From assembly GCF_900454685.1 (NCBI RefSeq), contig NZ_UATM01000032.1:62001-126000 (forward strand): 64,000 nucleotides of DNA, read 5' to 3'. Positions 7,856 through 19,958 of the stretch are shown here, piece after piece. The notes under the pieces are model-generated. The model was not told where the DNA came from and made no database searches. It saw nothing but the letters and a program-made list of their open reading frames with translations. Each line of letters starts with the position of its first letter. Positions within the stretch are counted from its first letter, which is position 1. This DNA comes from Peptoniphilus harei. Its GTDB lineage: Bacteria; Bacillota; Clostridia; Tissierellales; Peptoniphilaceae. Both the position numbers and the translations under genes were made by a program.

Positions 7856-9469
7856 TTATTTTATTTTTAAATTTTTCATATCTTCTTCAACTGTTGAGTT
7901 TCCAGCAATTCCAAAATTTTCAACTAGAACATCTACAACATTTGAAGATAAAAATGCAGGAAGAGTTGGTCCAAGGTGAATATTTTTTACACCTAATGAT
8001 AGAAGTGCAAGTAAAACAATTACTGCTTTTTGTTCGTACCATGCAATATTATAGGCAATTGGAAGATCATTTACACTTTCAACTCCAAATGCATCAACTA
8101 ATGCTAGAGCAATTTGAATTAATGAGTAAGAATCATTACATTGTCCTGCGTCTAATACTCCTGGAATTCCATTAATATCTCCAAGATTTAATTTGTTGTA
8201 TCTGTATTTTGCACAACCAGCAGTTAAAATTACAGCAGATTCTGGCAATTCTTCTGCAAATTCTGTGTAGTAATTTCTTTCATTCATTCTTCCATCGCAG
8301 CCAGCCATTACAACAAATTTTGTAATATCACCATTATTTACAGCTTCAATAACTTTATCAGCAAGCTCTAATACTTGAGAGTGCGCAAATCCACCAACTA
8401 TTTCTCCCTTTTCAATTTCTTCTGGAGACTTGCAAGTCTTTGCCATTTCAATTACTTCTGAGAAATCTTTGTGTCCATTTTCATCTTCTTCTATATAAGT
8501 GCATCCTGGATATCCTGCTGCGCCAGTTGTAAATAATTTATCTTTATAAGAATCCTTAGGTGGAACTATACAGTTTGTTGTCATAAGGATTGGTCCATTA
8601 AAGGACTCAAACTCATCTCTTTGCTTCCACCAAGCATTACCATAATTACCAACAAAGTTTTCATATTTTTTAAACTTTGGATAGTAGTTTGCAGGTAACA
8701 TTTCTGAGTGAGTGTAAATATCCACACCAGAATCTTTTGCTTGTTCTAAAAGCATTTCAAAGTCTTTTAAGTCGTGACCTGAAACTAGTATACCTGGATT
8801 ATTTCTAACACCAATATTTACATTTGAAACTTCTGGGTTTCCATAAGTTCCTGTATTTGCAGAATCAAGAGTTGCCATTGCCTTATATCCCATTTCACCA
8901 GTTTTAAGTGTTAATGAAACTAATTCATCAACAGTTTTTTCTGTTAGAAGTTCTGCCATTGTATTTAAAATAAAGTTATTTACTTCTTCACTTTCAAATC
9001 CTAAAACTTTTGCATGTCTTGCATATGCAGCCATACCCTTTAAACCATAAGTAACAAGTTCTTTTAAACTTCTAATATCTTCATTATCTTCTACTAAAAT
9101 AGAAACTTCACCTGAATTTATTTTTCTTTCGATTTCAGAAAATTCTTCAGTTGACCACATAGCAGCTTCACTGTATTCTTTATCTTCTCTTAAAGAATTC
9201 ATAAGCTTAATAGTTTCTTCAATTCTCTCTTTTATTGCAATATCATCAAAGTTTGCATTTGTAATTGTTGTAAATAAATTTAAAACAACTCTATCTACTG
9301 CTTCTTTATTTTCTTTTCCACTTTTTACAACTATTTCAGAAAGTCCCTTTGATGTCCAAATTAAAAAGTCTTGTAAATTTGCAACAACTGCAGATTTTCC
9401 ACATACTCCTCTTTTAGTACAACCAGTGTTTTTAAATGTTTCTTGACATTGAAAACAAAACATATCCAT
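7856..9469 (-). CDS. hcp: Hydroxylamine reductase (hybrid cluster protein)
   Basis: This protein of about 537 residues is a class of Hcp with the N-terminal cluster motif C5-x2-C8-x8-C17-x5-C23 and the later segments that ligand the hybrid Fe-S-O cluster ([48 protein letters not shown]). Hcp reduces hydroxylamine and, in several bacteria, nitric oxide, protecting anaerobes from nitrosative stress. I prefer the ATG at 9469, 9 bp after AGAGAGG; an ATG at 9478 directly touches that site. A 16-bp palindrome upstream (9551-9566) is well placed for a Crp/Fnr-family activator. No electron-donor gene (hcr) is adjacent. Confidence 0.95.
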   Translation of the reverse strand: MDMFCFQCQETFKNTGCTKRGVCGKSAVVANLQDFLIWTSKGLSEIVVKSGKENKEAVDRVVLNLFTTITNANFDDIAIKERIEETIKLMNSLREDKEYSEAAMWSTEEFSEIERKINSGEVSILVEDNEDIRSLKELVTYGLKGMAAYARHAKVLGFESEEVNNFILNTMAELLTEKTVDELVSLTLKTGEMGYKAMATLDSANTGTYGNPEVSNVNIGVRNNPGILVSGHDLKDFEMLLEQAKDSGVDIYTHSEMLPANYYPKFKKYENFVGNYGNAWWKQRDEFESFNGPILMTTNCIVPPKDSYKDKLFTTGAAGYPGCTYIEEDENGHKDFSEVIEMAKTCKSPEEIEKGEIVGGFAHSQVLELADKVIEAVNNGDITKFVVMAGCDGRMNERNYYTEFAEELPESAVILTAGCAKYRYNKLNLGDINGIPGVLDAGQCNDSYSLIQIALALVDAFGVESVNDLPIAYNIAWYEQKAVIVLLALLSLGVKNIHLGPTLPAFLSSNVVDVLVENFGIAGNSTVEEDMKNLKIK

Positions 9470-9550
9470 GATCTTCATCCTCTCTCTTTAAATTATTCCT
9501 ATAAATTCATTACTTCTAAATATATTTTAATAAATAAAGATGAATTTTTC

Positions 9551-9566
9551 TGTTGCAAATGCAACA
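9551..9566 (-). promoter_or_regulatory. Palindromic operator upstream of hcp (Crp/Fnr-family, HcpR-like)
   Basis: TGTTGCA and TGCAACA form a perfect 7-bp inverted repeat with a 2-bp centre. A minus-strand -10 candidate TAAAAT lies at 9524-9529. That puts the start near 9517 and the palindrome centre near -41.5, the position expected for a class II Crp/Fnr activator. HcpR regulators of hcp belong to this family in other anaerobes; the identity of the regulator here is inferred. Confidence 0.6.
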
Positions 9567-9580
9567 ATATAAAAATAAAA

Positions 9581-9602
9581 GAGACTCCCTCTCGGGAGTC
9601 TC
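9581..9602 (-). terminator. Terminator after the thioredoxin-like lipoprotein operon
   Basis: GAGACTCCC pairs perfectly with GGGAGTCTC around GAGA, followed on the minus strand by TTTTATTTTT. Confidence 0.85.
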
Positions 9603-9660
9603 AATTGGTGTATATTAATGAGGAATCACTAAAAGTGATTAATAATCTAAATAAATTAGA

Positions 9661-10230
9661 TTATTTTCCGTCATTAGCAATAATTTGGTCAATTTTTTCA
9701 TAAAGCTTGTTTAGCTTATCCTTATCATCAACTGAACCTACACTTGCATCTCCTACTATCTTTCCATCTCTATTAATTAATAGAGTTGTTGGGAAGGCAG
9801 TTAAGTTCTTGAGGTAAGCATCGATTTCTTCAGAAGGTTTAACAGCAAGGTTAGTGTATTTTACTCCCTTAGCCTCTAAGATTTTTTCTGCTTCAGCCTT
9901 AATTTCTTTATTTTCATAAGTGTCAAGGCAAATTGACATAACCTTAACATTTTTATCCTTTAAGTCTTCACTAATTTTTTGTAGGCCTGGCATTTCATCA
10001 ATACAACCCTTACAACCTGTAAACCAAATACTCAAAATAGTTACAGGATGGTCTTTAAATACATCACTACTTACTGGATTTCCTTCAAAATCTACTGCAT
10101 CAAACTTTGGAAAAGTATCTCCACCAGAAAGTTCAGTAGTTTCTTGTGACTTACTTGAGCAAGCCGTCATTGACACTAATAGGATCATGAGAACAAACAA
10201 TTTACTTATCTTTTTAAAAATTTTATTCAT
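9661..10230 (-). CDS. TlpA/ResA-like thioredoxin-fold lipoprotein
   Basis: This 189-residue protein has a lipoprotein signal (SMTACSS, Cys24) and a thioredoxin fold of the TlpA type. The redox pair is Cys73-Cys76 (WFTGCKGC) and the cis-proline lies in AFPTTLL. Such proteins reduce or isomerise disulfides outside the membrane, or repair oxidised methionine with MsrAB partners. Its start overlaps the polyferredoxin gene by 8 bp. Coupling to a membrane iron-sulfur protein and a small CXXC protein suggests electrons pass across the membrane to this thioredoxin. That chain is inferred from context; no Msr or cytochrome-maturation gene is adjacent. Confidence 0.9.
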   Translation of the reverse strand: MNKIFKKISKLFVLMILLVSMTACSSKSQETTELSGGDTFPKFDAVDFEGNPVSSDVFKDHPVTILSIWFTGCKGCIDEMPGLQKISEDLKDKNVKVMSICLDTYENKEIKAEAEKILEAKGVKYTNLAVKPSEEIDAYLKNLTAFPTTLLINRDGKIVGDASVGSVDDKDKLNKLYEKIDQIIANDGK

Positions 10231-11116
10231 AACTTACTCCTTCATTGGTCTTAGGTTTATTAATTGACGTGGATATAGCTGATGTTGGACAAGCCCTTAG
10301 GCAGTCACCGCATCTTATACATTCTAGGGCATTTTGATTTGTGGACATATCAACATCCATCTTGCAAACTCTCTTACACTTGCCACAAGAAATGCATGAA
10401 TCGTCCACATGATATTTATAAAATGAAAATTTATTAGTTATAGCGTAAAAAGCTCCAAGGGGGCAAATATATTTACAGAAGGGCCTGTAGAAAAATATTG
10501 ACATTAAAACTGTAACAGCAAGTATAGCAAATTTTAAAATAAATAAATTTCCCAAGGCTCCCCTTATAGATTTATTAGCAAGTGAAAGAGGGATTCCACC
10601 TTCCAATATTCCCTGTGGACAGATGTACTGGCAGAAATATGGAGAAGCTCCACCAAGTTCATCAGTTAAAAATACTCCAAAAAGCCAGACTACAAAAATT
10701 AAAATAAAATACTTTAAGTATTTTAAAAAAGAAAATTTTCTTGTAGAGATTTTTTTTGTAGGAATCTTGTAAAGGAGATCCTGAAAAAATCCAAAGGGAC
10801 ACATAAATCCACAGATAAGTCTTCCAAATAAGGTTCCAAATAAAAGCATTAGTCCCGTCACATAGTAGGCAAAATTAAATTTTGACGAGCCAACAAGTGC
10901 TTGAAAGGAACCTATTGGACAAGAAAAGGCAGCTCCAGGGCATGAATAACAATTTAGTCCCGGAACGCAAAGGTTCTTAGTCTTACCTGTATATATTGTT
11001 CCTTTAAAAAAGTTTGGAATATGTAAATTTGTAAGAAGGGCAAAAGTCCCTTGAAATAAGTTTCGTTTTTTACCAATATTTTTTAGAAGATTTATTAAAC
11101 TAACCAATTCCAACAC
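10223..11116 (-). CDS. Membrane polyferredoxin, NapH/RdxA-like 4Fe-4S protein
   Basis: This 297-residue protein has about four to five membrane helices, membrane-proximal Cys motifs (LNCYSCPGAAFSCPIG, CGFMCPFG, CKYICPLGA) and two C-terminal 4Fe-4S ferredoxin motifs (CISCGKCKRVCKMD and CIRCGDCLRACPTS). Proteins of this type move electrons to periplasmic or membrane acceptors. It overlaps the small CXXC gene upstream by 17 bp and the TlpA-like gene downstream by 8 bp, so the three form one tight operon. The start is uncertain: GTG at 11116 or TTG at 11113, both behind GGAG. Confidence 0.88.
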   Translation of the reverse strand: MLELVSLINLLKNIGKKRNLFQGTFALLTNLHIPNFFKGTIYTGKTKNLCVPGLNCYSCPGAAFSCPIGSFQALVGSSKFNFAYYVTGLMLLFGTLFGRLICGFMCPFGFFQDLLYKIPTKKISTRKFSFLKYLKYFILIFVVWLFGVFLTDELGGASPYFCQYICPQGILEGGIPLSLANKSIRGALGNLFILKFAILAVTVLMSIFFYRPFCKYICPLGAFYAITNKFSFYKYHVDDSCISCGKCKRVCKMDVDMSTNQNALECIRCGDCLRACPTSAISTSINKPKTNEGVSYE

Positions 11117-11246
11117 ACTCCAAGCAAATTCTTATGGCTTTGGATAGGACAGTATCCACTTCATGCCTATAAGCTCCATAAATTATGAAGGCAATAGACA
11201 AAAGTAGCATAAGATAGGATAATTTTTTTTCTGCAAAATCCCTCAT
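11100..11246 (-). CDS. Small CD1871A-type CXXC membrane protein
   Basis: This 48-residue protein starts MRDFAEKKLSYLMLLLS, has one membrane helix (about 10-26) and ends in ICLECVGIG with a CXXC pair (Cys41, Cys44). It matches my recollection of the tiny CD1871A-family CXXC proteins of clostridia, which also precede polyferredoxin and thioredoxin-like genes. It begins the redox operon, with GAGGTG before its ATG and a 17-bp overlap with the next gene. A role as a small disulfide relay is plausible but untested. Confidence 0.7.
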   Translation of the reverse strand: MRDFAEKKLSYLMLLLSIAFIIYGAYRHEVDTVLSKAIRICLECVGIG

Positions 11247-11330
11247 GTTTTCACCTCACAAGTAGTATAGCATTTTAGATGTAAAGATAAAGTTAAGAAA
11301 CCTTTATTTAATGAAATTTTTCAAAAAAAA

Positions 11331-11354
11331 AGCTGTGAAAATTAATTCACAGCT
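11331..11354 (-). terminator. Terminator of the rRNA-tRNA operon
   Basis: AGCTGTGAA and TTCACAGCT form a perfect 9-bp stem, followed on the minus strand by nine Ts, directly after the last tRNA. Confidence 0.85.
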
Positions 11355-11358
11355 AGTA

Positions 11359-11434
11359 TGGTGACCCATGCGCGATTCGAACGCGCGACACCTTGATTAA
11401 AAGTCAAGTGCTCTACCGACTGAGCTAATGGGTC
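11359..11434 (-). tRNA. tRNA-Lys (TTT), second copy
   Basis: Cloverleaf with acceptor GACCCAT/ATGGGTC, anticodon loop CTTTTAA and encoded CCA. It is identical to the copy at 11590-11665 and is the last gene of the operon. Confidence 0.96.
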
Positions 11435-11480
11435 TTATTCAGTTTCAATAAAAAATCTGTGTTAACCACAGATTAAAAAA

Positions 11481-11569
11481 TGGCGGAGAGGAAGGGATTC
11501 GAACCCTTGTGGGCTTGCACCCTAACGGTTTTCAAGACCGCCCCGTTATGACCACTTCGGTACCTCTCC
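11481..11569 (-). tRNA. tRNA-Ser (TGA)
   Basis: 89 nt with a long variable arm, acceptor GGAGAGG/CCTCTCC, anticodon TGA and encoded CCA. Confidence 0.96.
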
Positions 11570-11589
11570 ACAAATATAAAATTTAAAAA

Positions 11590-11665
11590 TGGTGACCCAT
11601 GCGCGATTCGAACGCGCGACACCTTGATTAAAAGTCAAGTGCTCTACCGACTGAGCTAATGGGTC
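11590..11665 (-). tRNA. tRNA-Lys (TTT), first copy
   Basis: Same sequence as 11359-11434, with encoded CCA. The two copies flank tRNA-Ser and suggest a local duplication. Confidence 0.96.
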
Positions 11666-11670
11666 TCACT

Positions 11671-11746
11671 TGGCTGGGGTGGCAGGACTCGAACCTACGC
11701 ATGCCAGAGTCAAAGTCTGGTGCCTTACCGACTTGGCTACACCCCA
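11671..11746 (-). tRNA. tRNA-Gln (TTG)
   Basis: Acceptor TGGGGTG/CACCCCA with the U-A first pair typical of bacterial tRNA-Gln, anticodon TTG and encoded CCA. Confidence 0.96.
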
Positions 11747-11755
11747 ATAATTGAT

Positions 11756-11832
11756 TGGCGCACCTAGGAGGATTCGAACCCCCGGCACACGGATTAGAAG
11801 TCCGTTGCTCTATCCTACTGAGCTATAGGTGC
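11756..11832 (-). tRNA. tRNA-Arg (TCT)
   Basis: Acceptor GCACCTA/TAGGTGC, anticodon loop CTTCTAA (TCT) and encoded CCA. It reads AGA/AGG, the dominant arginine codons in this window. Confidence 0.96.
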
Positions 11833-11837
11833 TTATA

Positions 11838-11911
11838 TGGAGCGGGTGAAGGGAATCGAACCCTCGCAACCAGCTTGGAAGGCTGGGGCTCTACCACTGA
11901 GCTACACCCGC
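11838..11911 (-). tRNA. tRNA-Gly (TCC)
   Basis: 74 nt, acceptor GCGGGTG/CACCCGC, anticodon TCC and encoded CCA. Confidence 0.96.
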
Positions 11912-11935
11912 ATAAATAATTTTTTATAAAATTTT

Positions 11936-12021
11936 TGGTGGAGGAGAGTGGATTTGAACCACTGAAAGTTAAACTAACGGATTTACAGTCCGTCCCCTTT
12001 GGCCAACTCGGGAACTCCTCC
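11936..12021 (-). tRNA. tRNA-Tyr (GTA)
   Basis: 86 nt with a long variable arm, acceptor GGAGGAG/CTCCTCC, anticodon GTA and encoded CCA. Confidence 0.96.
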
Positions 12022-12048
12022 ATGTAAGTCCCTAATAATAAGCTTTTT

Positions 12049-12124
<76 letters not shown>

Positions 12125-12158
12125 ATCTCACTTATTAAAAATAACTTGAAATTTTAAT

Positions 12159-12235
12159 TGGCGACCTGGATCGGGTTCGAACCGACGACCTCCAGCGTGA
12201 CAGGCTGGCATTCTAACCAACTGAACTACCAGGCC
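12159..12235 (-). tRNA. tRNA-Asp (GTC)
   Basis: Acceptor GGCCTGG/CCAGGTC (one G-U pair), anticodon loop CTGTCAC (GTC) and encoded CCA. Confidence 0.96.
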
Positions 12236-12241
12236 CAATTT

Positions 12242-12317
12242 TGGTGGACACAATAGGGCTCGAACCTATGACCCCCTGCTTGTAAGGCAGATGCTCTCCC
12301 AACTGAGCTATGCGTCC
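12242..12317 (-). tRNA. tRNA-Val (TAC)
   Basis: Acceptor GGACGCA/TGTGTCC, anticodon loop CTTACAA (TAC) and encoded CCA. Confidence 0.96.
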
Positions 12318-12320
12318 ATC

Positions 12321-12395
12321 TGGTGACCCTGCCGGGAATCGAACCCGGGATACCACCGTGAAAGGGTGGTGTCTTAACCGCTTGACCACAGGGCC
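12321..12395 (-). tRNA. tRNA-Glu (TTC)
   Basis: 75 nt, acceptor GGCCCTG/CAGGGTC, anticodon loop CTTTCAC (TTC) and encoded CCA. Confidence 0.96.
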
Positions 12396-12441
12396 TAATA
12401 TGGTTGCGGTTTATGTATAACAAAAACCGTTATTTTGAAAA

Positions 12442-12518
12442 TGGTAGCGGCGAAGAGATTTGAACTCCTGACACTACGGGTATGAACCGTATGCTCTAGC
12501 CAACTGAGCTACGCCGCC
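12442..12518 (-). tRNA. tRNA-Met (CAT), elongator type
   Basis: Acceptor GGCGGCG/CGCCGCT-type stem with a paired first position, anticodon CAT and encoded CCA. It lacks initiator features. A lysidine-modified tRNA-Ile2 also has CAT, so elongator Met is the likelier but not the only reading. Confidence 0.9.
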
Positions 12519-12527
12519 ATATTTTTA

Positions 12528-12604
<77 letters not shown>

Positions 12605-12631
12605 TCATTTGTACCCGGCTACTATTTCTTT

Positions 12632-12720
12632 TGGTGCCGAGAATCGGAATCGAACCGATACGGTGTTTAACCACCGCAGGATTTTAAGTCCTGTGCGTCT
12701 GCCAGTTCCGCCACCCCGGC
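12632..12720 (-). tRNA. tRNA-Leu (TAA)
   Basis: 89 nt with a long variable arm, acceptor GCCGGGG/CTCGGC-type stem, anticodon loop CTTAAAA (TAA) and encoded CCA. Confidence 0.96.
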
Positions 12721-12732
12721 TTGTTTTTTAAA

Positions 12733-12807
12733 TGGCTCTCAGGGTGGGACTCGAACCCACAGCCTACCGGTTAACAGCCGGTTGCTCCACCATTGAGCTA
12801 CCTAAGA
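12733..12807 (-). tRNA. tRNA-Asn (GTT)
   Basis: Acceptor TCTTAGG/CCTGAGA, anticodon loop CTGTTAA (GTT) and encoded CCA. First tRNA after 5S rRNA. Confidence 0.96.
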
Positions 12808-12830
12808 CTATTGGGGACTTTTGTCCCTTA

Positions 12831-12944
12831 CTGGCGATAACTTACTCTCCCAGGTCGTTGCCAACCAAGTACCATCAGCGGACTAATGCTTAACTTCTGT
12901 GTTCGGTATGGGTACAGGTGTGTCCATTGTCCTATTCTCACCAG
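12831..12944 (-). rRNA. rrf: 5S ribosomal RNA
   Basis: About 114 nt with the conserved 5S core (ACCCATACCGAACACAG, then GAAGTTAAGC). The ends CTGGTGA and TTATCGCCAG pair as the terminal helix. A GGGGAC/GTCCC stem lies between it and tRNA-Asn. Confidence 0.95.
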
Positions 12945-12978
12945 ATTAACTTAAAAACTAATCTTACCTTAAATCTTT

Positions 12979-15828
<2,850 letters not shown>

Positions 15829-15934
15829 TTTGTTAATAAACATTTCTGTTTATTTCCAGTTTAATTGTTTTGTTTAAGAAATTTTGATTAGTTTTTAAGT
15901 TGTTATGGTTCAAAACTTAGCATAAACTAAGTTA

Positions 15935-16011
<77 letters not shown>

Positions 16012-16046
16012 ATATATATAATTAAAATAGTGTGAAGATTTATTTT

Positions 16047-17576
<1,530 letters not shown>

Positions 17577-17735
17577 AAAATTTGTATGACTCATTAGTTT
17601 TCTCAAAACTAAACGAATATCTGGTTTGCTTGTGATTCTTTAAAAGAATCTGTGATTAAATCACGAATTGTTTATCTATCTTCACACTATTTAATTATCA
17701 TGTTTCATGCGCTACTTTTTTGAAGTAGCTTGTTT

Positions 17736-17764
17736 ATTATACTACCGTGTTTTTTCTTTGTCAA
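17736..17764 (-). promoter_or_regulatory. rRNA operon promoter, proximal (P2)
   Basis: Perfect TTGACA (17759-17764) and TATAAT (17736-17741) with a 17-bp spacer, and an A/T-rich UP-like tract just upstream (17765-17800). The leader from about 17730 to 17577 contains inverted repeats around the 5' end of 16S used in pre-rRNA processing. Confidence 0.9.
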
Positions 17765-17843
17765 GTATTTTTTACAATTTATTTAAATTGTTTTTACTTG
17801 AAACTCGGTAATATTTTTTGCTGTCTTAAGTGACAACTTCTAT

Positions 17844-17872
17844 ATATTAGCACCTAGAAAATCATCTGTCAA
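17844..17872 (-). promoter_or_regulatory. rRNA operon promoter, distal (P1)
   Basis: TTGACA (17867-17872) and TAATAT (17844-17849) with a 17-bp spacer, 108 bp upstream of P2. Tandem promoters are usual for bacterial rRNA operons. Confidence 0.75.
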
Positions 17873-17912
17873 CTGTTTTTTTTATTTTTTTAAATCTTTT
17901 TTTCTAAAAAAT

Positions 17913-17937
17913 AACAGCTGCATTTCTTACAGCTGTT
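17913..17937 (-). terminator. Terminator of bioB
   Basis: AACAGCTG pairs perfectly with CAGCTGTT; on the minus strand ATTTTTT follows. It separates bioB from the rRNA promoters. Confidence 0.75.
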
Positions 17938-17997
17938 TTATATTACTATTTATATTTTCCTTTGTCAAGCAGTTTATAAAAACTTTTTAAAATTAAT

Positions 17998-18963
17998 TTA
18001 CACTGCCTTTACTTGATAGTCTAAATCCTTAATTCTCTTCATATCATCTTCTATACTTATGCCCTTTGTTGTAAGAAGTACTCCCGATATAGCTGCATTG
18101 GCACCAGACTTAAATGCTGATTTACCAAATTCTTCCATTAGTGATCTTCCACCAGCTAATCTTATTAGGGCCTTAGGCATAATAAATCTAAAGGTCGCAC
18201 AAGTCCTATTTACTTCTTCCATTGGCAGTGGTTCATTATTTTCTAAGGGAGTGTTCTTAATAGGATTTAATAGATTAATAGGTACTGAGTGTACATCTAG
18301 GTCCCTTAACTGTAGTGCCATGTCAATTCTATCTTTGAAGTCTTCTCCTAATCCTATGAGTCCTCCTGAGCATATTTCCATTCCTGCTTCTTGAGCTGCC
18401 TTTATTGTTTCTATCTTTTGATCGTAAGTATGTGTCGTGCAAATTTCTGGGAAGAAGTTTCTTGATGTTTCAAGATTGTTGTGGATTCTTGTTATACCAG
18501 CTGCCTTTAATTTTTCAAAGGATTCTTCTGATATTATTCCTCCTGAAATACATACCTTTATTCCCGGTGCTTGTTCATATATCTTTCTCGTAATGCTGCA
18601 TATCTTGTCTATATCTTTTGGTGTGAGTCCCTTTCCACTTGCTACCATTGAGTATCTTGGAATTCCCCTATTGTATTTATCTAGGGCATCCTTTACTATT
18701 ACGTCTTCATCTAGAAGATCGTATTCTTTTACATTTGTATGATAGTGACCTGATTGGGCACAAAATTTACAGTTTTCTGAACACTTACCACTTTTGGCAT
18801 TTATAATAGTACAAACATCAAAGTCATTGCCACAGAAATATTCTCTAAGTTCATCTGCAGCCTTTGTTAGTTCATCGTAGTCGCTATTATAAACTTCTAT
18901 TGCTTCTTCTCTTGTTATTACGTAACCATTTTTTATTTTTTCTTTTAAATTATTTATGTCCAT
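17998..18963 (-). CDS. bioB: Biotin synthase
   Basis: This 321-residue radical SAM enzyme inserts sulfur into dethiobiotin, the last step of biotin synthesis. The radical SAM motif is C61-x3-C65-x2-C68 (CSENCKFCAQSGHY), and RIHNNLETSR and the C-terminal IRLAGGR segment are typical, the latter with the Arg that helps hold the 2Fe-2S cluster. It stands alone, about 40 kb from bioYDA, but both loci carry BirA-type sites of the same spacing, so they are probably co-regulated. A consensus promoter (TTGACA 19007-19012, TATAAT 18984-18989) lies upstream. bioF, bioC/W and other early genes are not in the window. Confidence 0.95.
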   Translation of the reverse strand: MDINNLKEKIKNGYVITREEAIEVYNSDYDELTKAADELREYFCGNDFDVCTIINAKSGKCSENCKFCAQSGHYHTNVKEYDLLDEDVIVKDALDKYNRGIPRYSMVASGKGLTPKDIDKICSITRKIYEQAPGIKVCISGGIISEESFEKLKAAGITRIHNNLETSRNFFPEICTTHTYDQKIETIKAAQEAGMEICSGGLIGLGEDFKDRIDMALQLRDLDVHSVPINLLNPIKNTPLENNEPLPMEEVNRTCATFRFIMPKALIRLAGGRSLMEEFGKSAFKSGANAAISGVLLTTKGISIEDDMKRIKDLDYQVKAV

Positions 18964-18966
18964 ATC

Positions 18967-19034
18967 TTCAACTCCTGAAATTCATTATATATTTCAGGAG
19001 TTTTATTGTCAATTTATTTTAAATTTTAGTTAAC
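18967..19034 (-). promoter_or_regulatory. bioB promoter with BirA-type operator and a second palindrome
   Basis: The promoter is TTGACA (19007-19012), 17 bp, TATAAT (18984-18989). Over the -35 box lies GTCAAT-N15-GTTAAC (19008-19034), the same spacing as the site before bioY. A separate palindrome, ACTCCTGAAAT with ATTTCAGGAGT (about 18970-19002), covers the -10 box and ends at the ribosome binding site. Its binding protein is unknown. Confidence 0.6.
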
Positions 19035-19667
19035 GTAATGTTCAAAGACTCCAAACTTTATTTTTTCTCCCAGTCCTCTAAACTTGCTTTCGTATTCTGT
19101 CACAATGTTTTGTGGATATTCTTCAAGCTTCATGTCAAATTCTTTTACAAGTGTAGAGAAGCCTTGATCTTTAAAGTAATCTAAGCTTTCTTCAAATAGT
19201 TCTAAATCATCTGTCTTAAAATAAATTTGTGATTTTGGTTTTAATATTAGCTTATACTTTTCTAAAAATCTTGGGTAAGTCAACCTTCTCTTCTTATGTC
19301 TTAACTTTGGCCAAGGGTTACAGAAGTTTATATAGATCCTGTCTAGTTCGTTTTCGTCAAAGTAGTCTAAGATGTTTTCAGCATTAATGGGCATTGCCCT
19401 AACATTGGTAAGCTCTTCGTCTAATATTTTTCTTGTTGCATAAATAAGTGCATTAGTTTCAATATCTACCATTATATAATTTATATTTTTATTTAATTTA
19501 GCTGATTCGATAGTAAAAGTTCCCTTGCCAGCACCAATCTCTAAATAAATTGGATTGTCGTTGCCAAAGACCTCTTTCCACTTCCCCTTATTCTCTTGTC
19601 CATTAAAAAATACATAAGGATTTTCAGCCATTTCAGGTATTGCAAAATGTTTTTTTCTAAGTCTCAT
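19026..19667 (-). CDS. trmB: tRNA (guanine-N7-)-methyltransferase
   Basis: This 213-residue TrmB methylates G46 in the tRNA variable loop using S-adenosylmethionine. The SAM site is YLEIGAGKGTF, followed by the TrmB signature INFCNPWPKLRHKKRRLT and the TDDLELFE segment. I use the ATG at 19667, 7 bp after AGGAG; an ATG at 19673 lies too close to that site. Its stop codon overlaps the BirA-like half-site before bioB. There is no terminator between trmB and bioB, so trmB transcripts may feed bioB. Confidence 0.93.
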   Translation of the reverse strand: MRLRKKHFAIPEMAENPYVFFNGQENKGKWKEVFGNDNPIYLEIGAGKGTFTIESAKLNKNINYIMVDIETNALIYATRKILDEELTNVRAMPINAENILDYFDENELDRIYINFCNPWPKLRHKKRRLTYPRFLEKYKLILKPKSQIYFKTDDLELFEESLDYFKDQGFSTLVKEFDMKLEEYPQNIVTEYESKFRGLGEKIKFGVFEHYVN

Positions 19668-19771
19668 TTTCATTCTCCTTTTTGTCCTATGGAATTATAA
19701 CATAAGCTATCTTAGTGTCAACAAGATTTGTATTTTCTTTTGATTATTTTCAAATATAAACAATAAAAAAA

Positions 19772-19786
19772 GCCAACCTCTTTGGC
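19772..19786 (-). terminator. Weak terminator after the nuclease gene
   Basis: A 5-bp GCCAA/TTGGC stem followed on the minus strand by seven Ts. The stretch between it and the nuclease stop (19790-19955) is another copy of the AT-rich degenerate repeat and holds no gene. Confidence 0.5.
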
Positions 19787-19958
19787 CGACTCTCTCCTAT
19801 AAGAATATTTCTTTCTATATAATAATGAATTTATATTTTCCATCTACTTGGCAAAAATTTATGACTTCATAATTAATATCTAGTTAACAAAAAACTATAA
19901 CTTCATATTTTTTTATTAACTAACAAAAATTTATTACTTTCCTAAAATCTATAAGTCA

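Noticed and set aside
18964..19002. The bioB palindrome as an RNA hairpin that hides the ribosome binding site
   Set aside because: The predicted transcription start from the TATAAT at 18984-18989 lies inside the palindrome, so most of one arm would not be in the message. A DNA operator fits better, unless transcripts come from trmB.
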